64,000 nucleotides of DNA from Streptomyces sp. NRRL WC-3742 (GTDB taxonomy: Bacteria; Actinomycetota; Actinomycetes; Streptomycetales; Streptomycetaceae), in assembly GCF_000720635.1 (NCBI RefSeq), contig NZ_JOCF01000039.1, positions 7,573-71,572 on the forward strand, given 5' to 3'. Below, in pieces: positions 1 to 8,179 of the stretch. The notes under the pieces were generated by a model. It was not told where the DNA came from and did no database searches. It saw nothing but the letters and a program-made list of their open reading frames with translations. How positions within the stretch are numbered: position 1 is the first letter of the stretch; each line of letters opens with the position of its first letter. The position numbers and the translations under genes are program-made.

Positions 1-1509
1 CGCTGGGCCACCGGCGGGCTGCTGCCCGACCTGACCGTCGTCCTCGACGTCGACCCGACCAAGGCCCGGGAGCGCTTCACCGAGGCGCTGGACCGGCTGG
101 AGTCCGAGCCGACCGAGTTCCACCAGAGGGTCCGCTCAGGCTTCCTCGCCCTCGCCGCCGCCGACCCGGCGCGCTACCTCGTCGTCGACGGCAGCCAGGA
201 GCCCGGCTTCGTCACCACCGCCGTCCGCCACCGGCTCGACCGCGAGCTGCCGCTCTCCGAGCAGGAGAAGGCCGCCCGCGCCGAGCAGGAGCGGCTCGCC
301 CGCGAGGAGGCCGAGCGGCGCGCCGCCGAGGAGGCCCGCCGCCGGGCCGAGGAGGAGGCCGCCGAGCGCAAGCGCCAGGAGGTGCTGGCGCAGCTGCGGG
401 CCGAGCAGGAGGAGAAGGAGCGGAAGGCCAAGGAGGAGGCTGAGCGGGCCGCCGCCGAGGCGCGGCGCAAGGCCGAGGAGGAGGCACGCCGCCGGGCCGA
501 GGAGGAGGCCGCGCGGCGGGCCTCGGAAGAGGCGAAGCGCAAGGCCGAGGAGGACGCCAGGCTCGCGGCCGAGGCCGCCGAGCGTCAGCGGCTCGCCGAG
601 GAGGCGGCCGCCCGGGCCGAGCTCCAGCGGCAGCGGGAGCTGGCGCGGGAGGAGCAGCGGCGCCGGGCGGAGGAGGCGCTGCAGCGGGCCGAGGAGGCGC
701 GGCTGGCGCAGGCTGCCGCGCTGGCGGCGGCCGCGGAGGCTGCTGCCGCGGCGGAGAGTGCTGCTGTCGGTGCTGCTGGTGCGGGTGCCGCCGGGGCCGG
801 GGAAGCGGTGACGACGGAGCTGCGGGCGGTCCGGGACGTTCCCCAGGACGCCGGGCCGCGTGCTGCGGCCGGCGCTGCGGGTGCTCGGGGCGGGCTCGGG
901 GACGAGACGACGCGGGAGCTGTCGCTGCGGGACCGGCAGGCGGCCGCACGGGCGGCGGCCGACGAGACGGCCGTGCTGCCGAAGGTGCCGGCGGCCGACG
1001 AGACGGCGGTGCTGCCGAAGGTGCCGGCCGTGGACGAGACGGCGGTGCTGCCCAAGGTCGAGCAGGAGCGCGCCGAGGACCGGGTGCCTCCGGGGCTGTG
1101 GCGCGGGGAGTCGGTGGAGCGTACGCGGGAGATGCCGGTGGTGGGGGCGGAGGGCGCTTCTGCTCCTGCTCCCGTTCCGGCCCCTGCTCCGGCCAAGGCG
1201 AAGGCCCCGGCCCCGGCCAAGGCCCCCGCTCCTGCTCCGGCCGCCGAGCCGCAGCCGGTCGTCGAGCGGCCCCGGCCGGAGTGGGCCGAGGAGACGCCGA
1301 TGGACGACCTGCCGAGCCTGACGGACACCCTGCTGGGCTCGCGGGACGAGTGGGCGCGCTGGGAGCACACCGACGACGACGGCGAGGACGCCTCGCGCGC
1401 CGACCAGCCCGGCCAGCCCGGCCAGCCCGGCCAGCCCGGCCAGCCCGGCCGGCCCGGCGAGGGCGAGGACGGCAAGGGCAAGGGCCGCCGTTGGGGGCGC
1501 AAGGGCTGA
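1..1509 (+). CDS. tmk: Thymidylate kinase, C-terminal part with long coiled-coil tail (5' end outside window)
   Basis: The frame is open from base 1. It starts inside the dTMP kinase fold (RWATGGLLPDLTVVLDVDP, then the helical C-terminal part up to about residue 85) and runs to a TGA at 1507. The enzyme converts dTMP to dTDP for DNA synthesis. Ordinary Tmk ends soon after this point. Here about 400 further residues follow: a Glu/Ala/Arg/Lys-rich coiled coil (about residues 90-250), three near-identical copies of a DETAVLPKV motif (codons about 320-353), an Ala/Pro/Lys-rich stretch, and a Gly-Gln-Pro tandem repeat (GQPGQPG, DNA 1408-1455) before a basic C-terminus. Long C-terminal additions to Tmk are known in streptomycetes; the role of this tail is not known to me. 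holB follows 185 bp downstream, the usual actinobacterial neighbour. Confidence 0.85.
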   Translation, partial: RWATGGLLPDLTVVLDVDPTKARERFTEALDRLESEPTEFHQRVRSGFLALAAADPARYLVVDGSQEPGFVTTAVRHRLDRELPLSEQEKAARAEQERLAREEAERRAAEEARRRAEEEAAERKRQEVLAQLRAEQEEKERKAKEEAERAAAEARRKAEEEARRRAEEEAARRASEEAKRKAEEDARLAAEAAERQRLAEEAAARAELQRQRELAREEQRRRAEEALQRAEEARLAQAAALAAAAEAAAAAESAAVGAAGAGAAGAGEAVTTELRAVRDVPQDAGPRAAAGAAGARGGLGDETTRELSLRDRQAAARAAADETAVLPKVPAADETAVLPKVPAVDETAVLPKVEQERAEDRVPPGLWRGESVERTREMPVVGAEGASAPAPVPAPAPAKAKAPAPAKAPAPAPAAEPQPVVERPRPEWAEETPMDDLPSLTDTLLGSRDEWARWEHTDDDGEDASRADQPGQPGQPGQPGQPGRPGEGEDGKGKGRRWGRKG

Positions 1510-1529
1510 GCCCGGACACGAACGGACGG

Positions 1530-1579
1530 ACGGCGGGCGGTGCCGTCGGGGCGGTGGTCCCGGCGGCGCCGCCCGCCGT
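1530..1579 (+). terminator. Hairpin after tmk
   Basis: The arms ACGGCGGGCGGTGCCG (1530-1545) and CGGCGCCGCCCGCCGT (1564-1579) pair over 16 bp with one G-U pair. The hairpin lies 20 bp after the tmk stop. No T-run follows, as is common in streptomycetes. Confidence 0.55.
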
Positions 1580-1694
1580 TCGGTAGGGCGGGCCGCGCGT
1601 CGCCCGGACGGAGCAGTGGCTGTCGGAGCGGACACGTATGCTCGACGGCGGGTAAGGCGCCGGGTGCGCAGCCGTACGGAGCTTGGGAGCAGCA

Positions 1695-2906
1695 GTGGCC
1701 GTCTGGGACGACCTGGTGGGCCAGGAGCGGGTGGTCGAGCAGCTGACCGCCGCGGCCCGGGCGGCCGGGGCGGCGGTCGAGGCCGGTCGCGGGGCCGCGC
1801 CGGCCGAGGGCACGAACGCCTCCCTGATGACGCACGCCTGGCTGTTCACCGGCCCGCCCGGCGCCGGGCAGGTCACCGCCGCGCGCGCCTTCGCCGCCGC
1901 GCTCCAGTGCACCAGCCCCGACCTCGCGCTCGGCGGCACCCCCGGCTGCGGGTTCTGCGACGGCTGCCACACCGTGCTGGCCGGCAGCCACGCGGACGTC
2001 AAGTACGTGCGGACGGACGGTCTGTCGATCGGCGTCGGCGACATGCGTGACCTGGTCCTGCGCGCCTCCAGCTACCCGACCGGCGGCCGCTGGTCGGTGA
2101 TCCTCGTCGACGCCGCCCACCGGCTCACCGAGGCCGCCGCCAACGCGCTGCTCAAGGGCGTGGAGGAACCCTCCCCACGCACCGTCTGGCTGCTGTGCGC
2201 CCCCTCCGTCCAGGACGTGCTGCCGACCATCCGCTCGCGCTGCCGCCTGCTGGTGCTGCGCACGCCCGCCTCCGAGGCCGTCGCCGACATGCTGGTCCGG
2301 CGCGACGGCGTCGAACCGGAGGCGGCGCGGCTCGCCGCGCTCGCCGGGCAGGGGGACGTGGAGCGCTCGCGCCGCCTCGCCGTCGACGAGCAGGCCCGCA
2401 CCCGGCGCGCGGAGGTGCTGCGGATTCCGCTGGAGGTCGGCGACGTCGGGGGCTGCCTGGCCGCCGCGCAGCGCCTGGTGGACACCGCGAAGGCCGACGC
2501 CGAGACCCTCGCCGAGACCCAGGACGCCAAGGAGACCGACGACCTCAGGGCCGTCTACGGCGCGGCCGAGGGCAGCAAGGCGCCGCGCGGCATGGCCGGG
2601 GCCGTCAAGGAGCTGGAGAAGCGGCAGAAGAGCCGCGCCACCCGAACCCGCCGTGAGACCCTCGGCGTCGCCCTGCTCGACCTGCTCGGCTTCTACCGGG
2701 ACGTGCTCGCGATCCAGCTCGGCTCGACCGGCGCGCTCGCCAACGAGGACCAGCGGCAGGCGCTGAACCGGGTCGCCCAGGCGGGCCCGGCGGAGGGAAC
2801 GCTGCGGCGGATCGAGGCGGTGCTGGCCTGCCGGCGGGCGCTGGACCGCAACGTCGACCCGCTGCTGGCCGTCGAGGCGATGACGATGGCGCTGCGGGCG
2901 GGCTGA
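1695..2906 (+). CDS. holB: DNA polymerase III subunit delta'
   Basis: This is the clamp-loader subunit delta', which helps load the beta clamp at the replication fork. The protein begins MAVWDDLVGQERVVEQL, typical of actinobacterial HolB. It has a P-loop-like GPPGAGQVTAA in which the Walker lysine is replaced by Gln, as expected because delta' does not hydrolyse ATP. Four cysteines of the zinc module follow (C-x(n)-CGFCDGC, about residues 72-91), then the SRC motif (IRSRCRLL). I chose the GTG at 1695 because a GGAG (1686-1689) sits 5 bp upstream; an in-frame TTG at 1683 would add four residues but would place the start on top of the ribosome site. About 403 aa, normal for the family. Confidence 0.9.
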   Translation: MAVWDDLVGQERVVEQLTAAARAAGAAVEAGRGAAPAEGTNASLMTHAWLFTGPPGAGQVTAARAFAAALQCTSPDLALGGTPGCGFCDGCHTVLAGSHADVKYVRTDGLSIGVGDMRDLVLRASSYPTGGRWSVILVDAAHRLTEAAANALLKGVEEPSPRTVWLLCAPSVQDVLPTIRSRCRLLVLRTPASEAVADMLVRRDGVEPEAARLAALAGQGDVERSRRLAVDEQARTRRAEVLRIPLEVGDVGGCLAAAQRLVDTAKADAETLAETQDAKETDDLRAVYGAAEGSKAPRGMAGAVKELEKRQKSRATRTRRETLGVALLDLLGFYRDVLAIQLGSTGALANEDQRQALNRVAQAGPAEGTLRRIEAVLACRRALDRNVDPLLAVEAMTMALRAG

Positions 2907-3111
2907 CGTACCGTCGCGTCGTCCAGGGGCCCGGTAGGCCCTCCGGAGCCGGGGTTTCGTCCCACCTTCGAGTGAACGAGCGGTACGCGCCGGGCACACC
3001 CGCGTGTGACCGCGCGCCGGTTGTGCACGCTGGGGGCCGACTGCGCCCGGTGCCGGGGCGGTCGCCCAAGTACGGCGCCGGATCCCCTCCGGCGTCGGCC
3101 CTGCTCCCGAG

Positions 3112-4257
3112 GTGGTGCGTGCCGTGGTTCGTCCGCTCCTCGTCATTCCCCTGCTGGCGGCCGCCGTCGGCGGGATCTGGCTGGCGCGCGGTGCGCTCCA
3201 GCGCTGGCGCGACCTGCGGGCCGCCGAGACGTACGAACTGGCCGGGGACCGGTGGCCGATGCTGGTGCGGGCGGGCGGGGCGATGGTCTGCGGGGTGTGC
3301 GTCACCGCGTTGACGCTGCTCACCGCGCTCGGGGCCTTCGGCGGGCTCGGGCGGCAGGAGGAGCCGGTGGCCGATGCCGGCTCCTCGGGCGGATCCGGGG
3401 CCGGTGCTCCCGCCGCCGTACGGCAGCAGGCGGCGCCGCCGGAGGTCACCGCCGCGCCGGCCGCGCCGGCCGTGGCGAGTGCGGCGCCCGCGGTGGTCAG
3501 CCGGTTCGACAGCGTCGGGCACCCGGGCGGCGGCGAGCTGCTGCAGTCCGCCGTCCTCGGCCCGGACGGCAAGCCGCGCAACGTCCGGGTGTGGCTGCCG
3601 CCGCAGTACGCGAAGGAGCCGAACGCCCGCTTCCCCGTCGTCGTGATGCACGCGGCGACGCCCGGAAAGACCGCCGACGCGGAGGTCCCGGACGTCTTCG
3701 AGGGCATCGGCTCGGCACTGCAGACCGGCCGCGCCCGCCCGTTCGTCCTCGTCGCCCCCGAGGCCCCGAACGGCACCGCGCACCCCTGCGAGCTGGTCGC
3801 CGCCGCGCCCGCCGCCGTCTCCGACGACGCGACGCTGCGCACCACCATCGCCGGGGCCTTCCGCACCCTGCCGCCCGGCCCCGCCTCCTGGGGCACCCTC
3901 GGCGTCGACGGCGGCGCCCCGTGCGCGGCCGCCGCCGGGCTGGCCCGCCCCGACCTGTACGGGGTCGCCGCCGCCGTCTCCGGCCGCTACGACGCGGCCG
4001 CGCTCACCCAGACGGGCGCGGAGGCCCCGGCCGGCAGCTCGGCCAGGCTGCTGCTGGCCGCCGCCAAGGCCGACTCGGCCGGGCTGGACGCGGCGCGCAA
4101 GCTGCAGTCGGCGCTCAAGGCGGGCGCCGGGCCCGCGGCCAAGGCTGAGGTGCGGATCTCGGACAACGTGCAGGACTTCAGCCCGGACCGGGAGCGGCTG
4201 CGGCTCGTCCGGCAGGCGGCGCAGTACCTGGCGGAGACGCTGGCGAAGGCGTCCTGA
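3112..4257 (+). CDS. Membrane-anchored esterase-fold protein with altered nucleophile motif
   Basis: The N-terminus has two hydrophobic segments (VRPLLVIPLLAAAVGGIWLA and MVCGVCVTALTLLTALGAF), followed by an Ala/Pro-rich linker and an alpha/beta-hydrolase domain of the antigen-85/esterase-D type (from about residue 130: VRVWLPPQYAKEPNARFPVV). In this family the nucleophile lies in a G-x-S-x-G-G turn. Here the matching turn reads GTLGVDGGAPCA, so the serine position seems to be Asp. The protein may therefore be a non-catalytic relative, or the nucleophile may be elsewhere. Three in-frame GTG codons (3112, 3115, 3124) compete as start; GAGG at 3109-3112 favours 3124. It probably sits in the membrane with the domain outside. 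It lies between holB and the S33 lipoprotein gene. Confidence 0.7.
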   Translation: MVRAVVRPLLVIPLLAAAVGGIWLARGALQRWRDLRAAETYELAGDRWPMLVRAGGAMVCGVCVTALTLLTALGAFGGLGRQEEPVADAGSSGGSGAGAPAAVRQQAAPPEVTAAPAAPAVASAAPAVVSRFDSVGHPGGGELLQSAVLGPDGKPRNVRVWLPPQYAKEPNARFPVVVMHAATPGKTADAEVPDVFEGIGSALQTGRARPFVLVAPEAPNGTAHPCELVAAAPAAVSDDATLRTTIAGAFRTLPPGPASWGTLGVDGGAPCAAAAGLARPDLYGVAAAVSGRYDAAALTQTGAEAPAGSSARLLLAAAKADSAGLDAARKLQSALKAGAGPAAKAEVRISDNVQDFSPDRERLRLVRQAAQYLAETLAKAS

Positions 4258-4350
4258 GGGGGAGTCGTGCGGAGGGTTACGCTGCCCGGTGCCCGGGGTG
4301 GGTGCCGGGCAGCGGCGCGTCTTCGGTGGAGTCGGTGTGGAGTGGCCGGC

Positions 4351-4404
4351 GTCGGTGCAGTCGGTGTAGTTGGTGGCGTCGGTGCAGTCGGTGGCGTCGG
4401 TGGA
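4351..4404 (+). repeat. Six 9-bp tandem repeats (GTCGGTGNN)
   Basis: Units start at 4351, 4360, 4369, 4378, 4387 and 4396, with consensus GTCGGTG plus two variable bases; the third copy reads GTTGGTGGC. Two more GTCGGTG-like words lie just upstream (4322-4337). The array ends about 20 bp before the start codon of the S33 lipoprotein gene, so copy-number change would alter its leader. Confidence 0.8.
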
Positions 4405-4422
4405 TCGGGTGATGGGAGCCGG

Positions 4423-6051
4423 ATGAGGGGCAACGGGTGGGTCGCGGGGCTGGCCGGGGTGCTCGTGGTGGCGCTGGTGGCGGGCGTGTCGGCCGGGTGC
4501 ACCTCGGGGCCGACCGGGGCGGACGGGGTGCGGGCCTCGGGCGGGGCGGGGGCGGGGGCGCTCTCCTCCGACTCGGCCGACACCTCCGCCTCGTCCACGG
4601 CCACGCCGCTGGAGCCGCTGCCCGCCGCCGTACCCGCCGCGCTCGCGCCGTACTACGCGCAGCGGCTCTCCTGGCAGCCGTGCGACGGCGGGTTCGAGTG
4701 CACCACCTTCCGGGTGCCGACGGACTACGACCGTCCGGGCGACGGGGACCTCACCCTGGCGGCGGCGAGGGCGCCTTCCGTACCGTCCGGAGCCGCCGCG
4801 GGGGCCCGGCTCGGCTCGCTGCTGCTGAACCCCGGCGGGCCCGGCGGCTCCGCCGTCGAGTACCTGGAGACGGCCGCCCGCACCTACGACGCCGGGGTGC
4901 GCGCCCGCTACGACCTGGTCGGCCTGGACCCGCGCGGCGTGGGCCGCAGCAGTCCGATCAGCTGCCTGTCCGGTGACCGGATGGACGCCTACACCTCCGT
5001 CGGCCTCACCCCCGCCGACCAGCGCGGGATCGACGCGCTGGTCGCCGCGGACAAGGAGTTCGCCGAAGGCTGCCGACAGCACTCGGGCGCCGCCCTCGGC
5101 CACCTCAGCACCGTCGAGGCCGCCCGCGACATGGACGTGCTGCGTGCCCTGCTCGGCGACGAGCGGCTCGCCTTCGTCGGCAAGTCCTACGGCACCTTCC
5201 TCGGCGCCACCTACGCCGGGCTCTTCCCCGGCCGCGTCGGGCGCCTGGTGCTCGACGGCGCCATGGACCCGTCCCTGGACTCCGTCAGCGGCAACCGCAC
5301 CCAGGCCGGCGGCTTCGAGACCGCCTGGGCCGCCTTCGCCAAGGACTGCGCCAAACGCGAGGACTGCCCGCTCGGCCGAAGCGAGCAGCAGATCGGCGAA
5401 CAGCTCACCGCCCTGCTCACCGCCGTCCAGGACCACCCGCTGCCCACCACCGACAGCGGCCGCCGCCTCACCGGCTCGCAGGCCACCACCGGCGTGATCC
5501 AGGCGCTCTACGCCGACTTCCTCTGGCCCAAGCTGCGCTCCGCGCTCACCGACGCCCGCGCCGGGGACGGCACCGGGCTGCTGAAGCTCTCCGACTCCTA
5601 CTACGGGCGCGAGGCGGACGGCTCGTACCCCAACCTGATGTTCGCCAACACCGCCGTCAACTGCCTCGACCTGCCCGCCCCCTTCGGCTCGCCCGAGGAG
5701 GTCCAGCGGGCGGTGCCCGAGTTCGAACGGACCTCTCCGCACTTCGGCCGCGGCATGGCCTGGATGGCGCTCGCCTGCGCCTACTGGCCCGTCCGTGCCA
5801 CCGGAGCCGCCCACACCATCCGGGCCGCCGGCGCCGCCCCGATCGTCGTCATCGGCACCACCAGGGACCCGGCCACCCCCTACGCCTGGGCCCGGTCCCT
5901 CGCCGGGCAGCTCGAGTCCGGGCGCCTGCTCACCTACGACGGCGACGGCCACACCGCGTACGGGCGGCGCAGCGGCTGCGTGGACGGCGCGGTCAACCGC
6001 TACCTGCTGACGGGGGAGGCGCCGGAGCAGGGCAAGCGCTGCGCGCGGTGA
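4423..6051 (+). CDS. Secreted lipoprotein alpha/beta hydrolase, S33 tripeptidyl-aminopeptidase type
   Basis: This is a probable extracellular exopeptidase tethered as a lipoprotein. The N-terminus is a signal peptide with lipobox (GNGWVAGLAGVLVVALVAGV then SAGC; Cys about residue 26). The mature part has the oxyanion motif NPGGPGGSAV, the nucleophile elbow GKSYGTFLG, and a C-terminal TAP-like domain with the acid (GTTRDPATPY) and catalytic His (GDGHTAYG). All three catalytic residues appear present. The open frame extends back to 4267, but the ATG at 4423 has a GGGAG about 5 bp upstream and starts exactly at the signal peptide; the earlier part only translates the tandem repeat. 542 aa, usual for secreted Streptomyces peptidases of this family. 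Confidence 0.88.
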   Translation: MRGNGWVAGLAGVLVVALVAGVSAGCTSGPTGADGVRASGGAGAGALSSDSADTSASSTATPLEPLPAAVPAALAPYYAQRLSWQPCDGGFECTTFRVPTDYDRPGDGDLTLAAARAPSVPSGAAAGARLGSLLLNPGGPGGSAVEYLETAARTYDAGVRARYDLVGLDPRGVGRSSPISCLSGDRMDAYTSVGLTPADQRGIDALVAADKEFAEGCRQHSGAALGHLSTVEAARDMDVLRALLGDERLAFVGKSYGTFLGATYAGLFPGRVGRLVLDGAMDPSLDSVSGNRTQAGGFETAWAAFAKDCAKREDCPLGRSEQQIGEQLTALLTAVQDHPLPTTDSGRRLTGSQATTGVIQALYADFLWPKLRSALTDARAGDGTGLLKLSDSYYGREADGSYPNLMFANTAVNCLDLPAPFGSPEEVQRAVPEFERTSPHFGRGMAWMALACAYWPVRATGAAHTIRAAGAAPIVVIGTTRDPATPYAWARSLAGQLESGRLLTYDGDGHTAYGRRSGCVDGAVNRYLLTGEAPEQGKRCAR

Positions 6052-6063
6052 CCGGAGCCCGGC

Positions 6064-6717
6064 TCAGGCGGAGGAGACGGCGAGCTTCGCGGCGAACCCG
6101 GCGAACAGGACGGCCACCCCGCTGGTCAGCGTCGCCGACAGCCGCTTGCGGCGGCGGAAGGCGCCCGCGAGGGTCGTGCCGGCGAATATCAGCACCGACA
6201 GGTACAGCACGCTGAACGTCTGCAGGATGCCGCCCAGCAGGGCGAAGGAGAGCGCGGGCTGACCGTAGGACGGGTCCACGAACTGGGTGAAGAAGGAGAG
6301 CAGGAACAGGATCGCCTTCGGGTTCAGCAGGCTGATCACCAGCGCCCGCCGGAACGGCCGCTCCCCCGCCTCACCCGCGGCCTCCTCCGCCCCGCCCCCG
6401 GCCTCGGCCCGCCGCTCCCGCCACAGCTGCCGGGCCGCGCGGAGCATCCCGAACCCGATCCACAGCAGGTACGCGGCCCCGCCGAACTTCACCACCGCGA
6501 ACACCGCCGGATTCGCCTCCAGCAGCGAGGCCGCCCCCAACGACGTGAGGCTGATCAGCGTCAGGTCCCCGACGAACACCCCCGCCGCGGCCCGGTACCC
6601 CGTCCGCACCCCCTTCCGGGCGGCGACGGACAGCACGTACAGCGAGTTGGGGCCGGGCAGCAGGACGATGACGAGGGCGCCGAGGACATAGGTCGCCAGG
6701 TCGTTCACGCCGAACAC
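6064..6717 (-). CDS. LysE/RhtB-family amino acid exporter (LeuE-like)
   Basis: A 217-aa inner-membrane protein with about six hydrophobic segments. The family signature is near the N-terminus (LGALVIVLLPGPNSLYVLSVAARKG), followed by VFVGD and the C-terminal half with NPKAILFLLSFFTQF. This family exports amino acids such as leucine, lysine or threonine by proton motive force. The sequence resembles LeuE-type members, but the substrate cannot be fixed by eye. It is convergent with the S33 peptidase gene (stops 12 bp apart) and is transcribed away from the tRNA. Confidence 0.85.
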   Translation of the reverse strand: MFGVNDLATYVLGALVIVLLPGPNSLYVLSVAARKGVRTGYRAAAGVFVGDLTLISLTSLGAASLLEANPAVFAVVKFGGAAYLLWIGFGMLRAARQLWRERRAEAGGGAEEAAGEAGERPFRRALVISLLNPKAILFLLSFFTQFVDPSYGQPALSFALLGGILQTFSVLYLSVLIFAGTTLAGAFRRRKRLSATLTSGVAVLFAGFAAKLAVSSA

Positions 6718-6892
6718 GGAGCACTCCCAGGGTGGGGGCGGGTCGAGGGGGCGCTCATCGTAACGTCACACCACTGATCGATTGAAGCGACAACCACCCC
6801 CACCCCCACCCCACCCCCTCACCCACCCCAGCTGCGGACCACCTGCCAACCTGTGTAGACTGGCCCGCGTTGCCACCGCACGTGGCCACGGT

Positions 6893-6966
6893 GCCGCCTT
6901 AGCTCAGCTGGCCAGAGCAACGCACTCGTAATGCGTAGGTCGCGGGTTCGAATCCCGCAGGCGGCT
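6893..6966 (+). tRNA. tRNA-Thr (anticodon CGT)
   Basis: Seventy-four nucleotides fold as a full cloverleaf. The acceptor stem is GCCGCCT/AGGCGGC (6893-6899 with 6959-6965). The anticodon stem is ACGCA/TGCGT with loop CTCGTAA, giving anticodon CGT (threonine ACG codons). The T-arm is GCGGG-TTCGAAT-CCCGC. The discriminator is T and CCA is not encoded. It lies between the core genes and the biosynthetic cluster. Confidence 0.96.
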
Positions 6967-6975
6967 CAGATGCGG

Positions 6976-7008
6976 AAGGCCCGGTCAGATCAGCTGACCG
7001 GGCCTTTT
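6976..7008 (+). terminator. Terminator of tRNA-Thr
   Basis: A perfect 13-bp stem, AAGGCCCGGTCAG (6976-6988) with CTGACCGGGCCTT (6994-7006), has a 5-nt loop and is followed by TTTT. It starts 10 bp after the tRNA: a classic intrinsic terminator. Confidence 0.92.
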
Positions 7009-7044
7009 GGCGTTTGGTGCGCGGGGGGTGCGAGGGGATGCGGG

Positions 7045-7074
7045 AACCCCCCAGGGTGGGTGGCCTGGGGGGTT
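7045..7074 (-). terminator. Hairpin at the left end of the cluster
   Basis: The arms AACCCCCCAGG (7045-7055) and CCTGGGGGGTT (7064-7074) form an 11-bp perfect stem with an 8-nt loop. It lies 16 bp beyond the stop of the sbnB gene and faces the tRNA terminator. Confidence 0.7.
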
Positions 7075-7089
7075 CTTGGGGTGGTGCGG

Positions 7090-8139
7090 TTACTTCTGGG
7101 TGAGGGTGCGGCCGTAGCGGTCGGTGTCGTGGAAGAAGTCGGGGATGGTGTTGAGGTCGCCGGTGGTGGAGACGGCGTCGTAGACGTGCTTGGCGACGAC
7201 GAGGTCGAGGACGCCGAGGCCGAAGGGGGAGAAGATGACGGGCTTGTCGGCGGGCGGGGTGATGCGGGAGGCGAGGACGTCGTCGAGGGTGCCGGCGATG
7301 AAGTCGCGGTTGCCGGTGGCCTGTTCGGCGAGGTGGGGGGAGGTGTCGGCCTTGAGGCAGTGCTCGATGTCGTCGACCGCGTTCCAGGAGGAGAGGATGA
7401 TCTCGGTCGAGAGGTCGCGCAGGGAGAGGTGCAGGACCAGGGGGTTGTGGGAGAACCAGGCCGGGTCGTGGACGTGGGGCTCGCCGGCGACGGTGGTGAA
7501 GACGACCAGGTCGCTGGAGCGGATCAGGTCCTCGGCGGTGGCGTGGATGGTGACGTCCGACGGCTGCGAGCGGCGCAGGTAGTCGGAGAAGCCCTCGGCG
7601 TGCTCGGCGGACAGGTCGTGCACGCCGATCTCGTCGAAGGTGAAGCCGGCCGCGGCCAGGTAGGTGTGGACGTAGCGGGCGATGAGGCCCCCGCCGACGA
7701 AGCCGAGGCGGCGCGGGGTGGTGCCGCGGGCCTCGCTGAGGGTGAGGGCGGCGAGGGCGGCCGAGGCGGCGGTCCTGGCGGCGCTGATGATGGAGCTCTC
7801 CAGCACGGCGAACGGGTAGCCGGTTTCGGCGTCGTTCAGGACCAGGACCGCCGAGGCGCGCGGGATGCCCGCGGCGACGTTCTCCGGGAAGCTCGAGATC
7901 CACTTGATGCCGTGCACGCCCACCTCGCCGCCCACGGAGGCCGGCAGGGCGATGATGCGCGAGGACGGCCGGTCGGGGAAGCGCAGGAAGTACGAGTCGG
8001 GGTTGACGGTCTCACCGGAGCCGTGCAGCCGGTACGCCTTCTCGACCGCCGCGATGACGGCCTTCTCCTGGCCGGCCGTGGCCTGGTGCACCTGGGCGCC
8101 GGAGATCACGGCGAACGTCGGAATGCGGGACAAGGTCAC
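7090..8139 (-). CDS. sbnB: SbnB-type dehydrogenase for 2,3-diaminopropionate
   Basis: The protein belongs to the ornithine cyclodeaminase/mu-crystallin family and matches the SbnB branch. SbnB oxidatively cleaves N-(1-amino-1-carboxy-2-ethyl)-glutamate (ACEGA), made by SbnA, to L-2,3-diaminopropionate (Dap) and 2-oxoglutarate, using NAD+. Visible features are the substrate part (IKWISSFPENVAAGIPRASA), the NAD-binding glycine loop LGFVGGGLIARYV (about residue 150) and the FSPFGLGVLDLVVA motif near the C-terminus. 349 aa, family length. The start is GTG. It is the last gene of the ACP-KS-CLF-KR operon (40-bp gap), far from its partner sbnA at 27.4 kb. Function rests on family resemblance plus the presence of sbnA. 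Confidence 0.85.
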   Translation of the reverse strand: MTLSRIPTFAVISGAQVHQATAGQEKAVIAAVEKAYRLHGSGETVNPDSYFLRFPDRPSSRIIALPASVGGEVGVHGIKWISSFPENVAAGIPRASAVLVLNDAETGYPFAVLESSIISAARTAASAALAALTLSEARGTTPRRLGFVGGGLIARYVHTYLAAAGFTFDEIGVHDLSAEHAEGFSDYLRRSQPSDVTIHATAEDLIRSSDLVVFTTVAGEPHVHDPAWFSHNPLVLHLSLRDLSTEIILSSWNAVDDIEHCLKADTSPHLAEQATGNRDFIAGTLDDVLASRITPPADKPVIFSPFGLGVLDLVVAKHVYDAVSTTGDLNTIPDFFHDTDRYGRTLTQK

Positions 8140-8179
8140 TTCTCCACAAGCTAGGAACGGGAACCCGGGAACGGGTGGG

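Noticed and set aside
585..3896. Long minus-strand frame across tmk, holB and the esterase-like gene
   Set aside because: Arg/Pro/Gly/Ala-rich shadow of three recognisable plus-strand genes.
6899..7903. Minus-strand frame ending in a PAGFEPATYALRVRCS-type sequence
   Set aside because: That ending is the antisense translation of the tRNA-Thr gene, a known annotation artefact. The rest overlaps sbnB in another frame.
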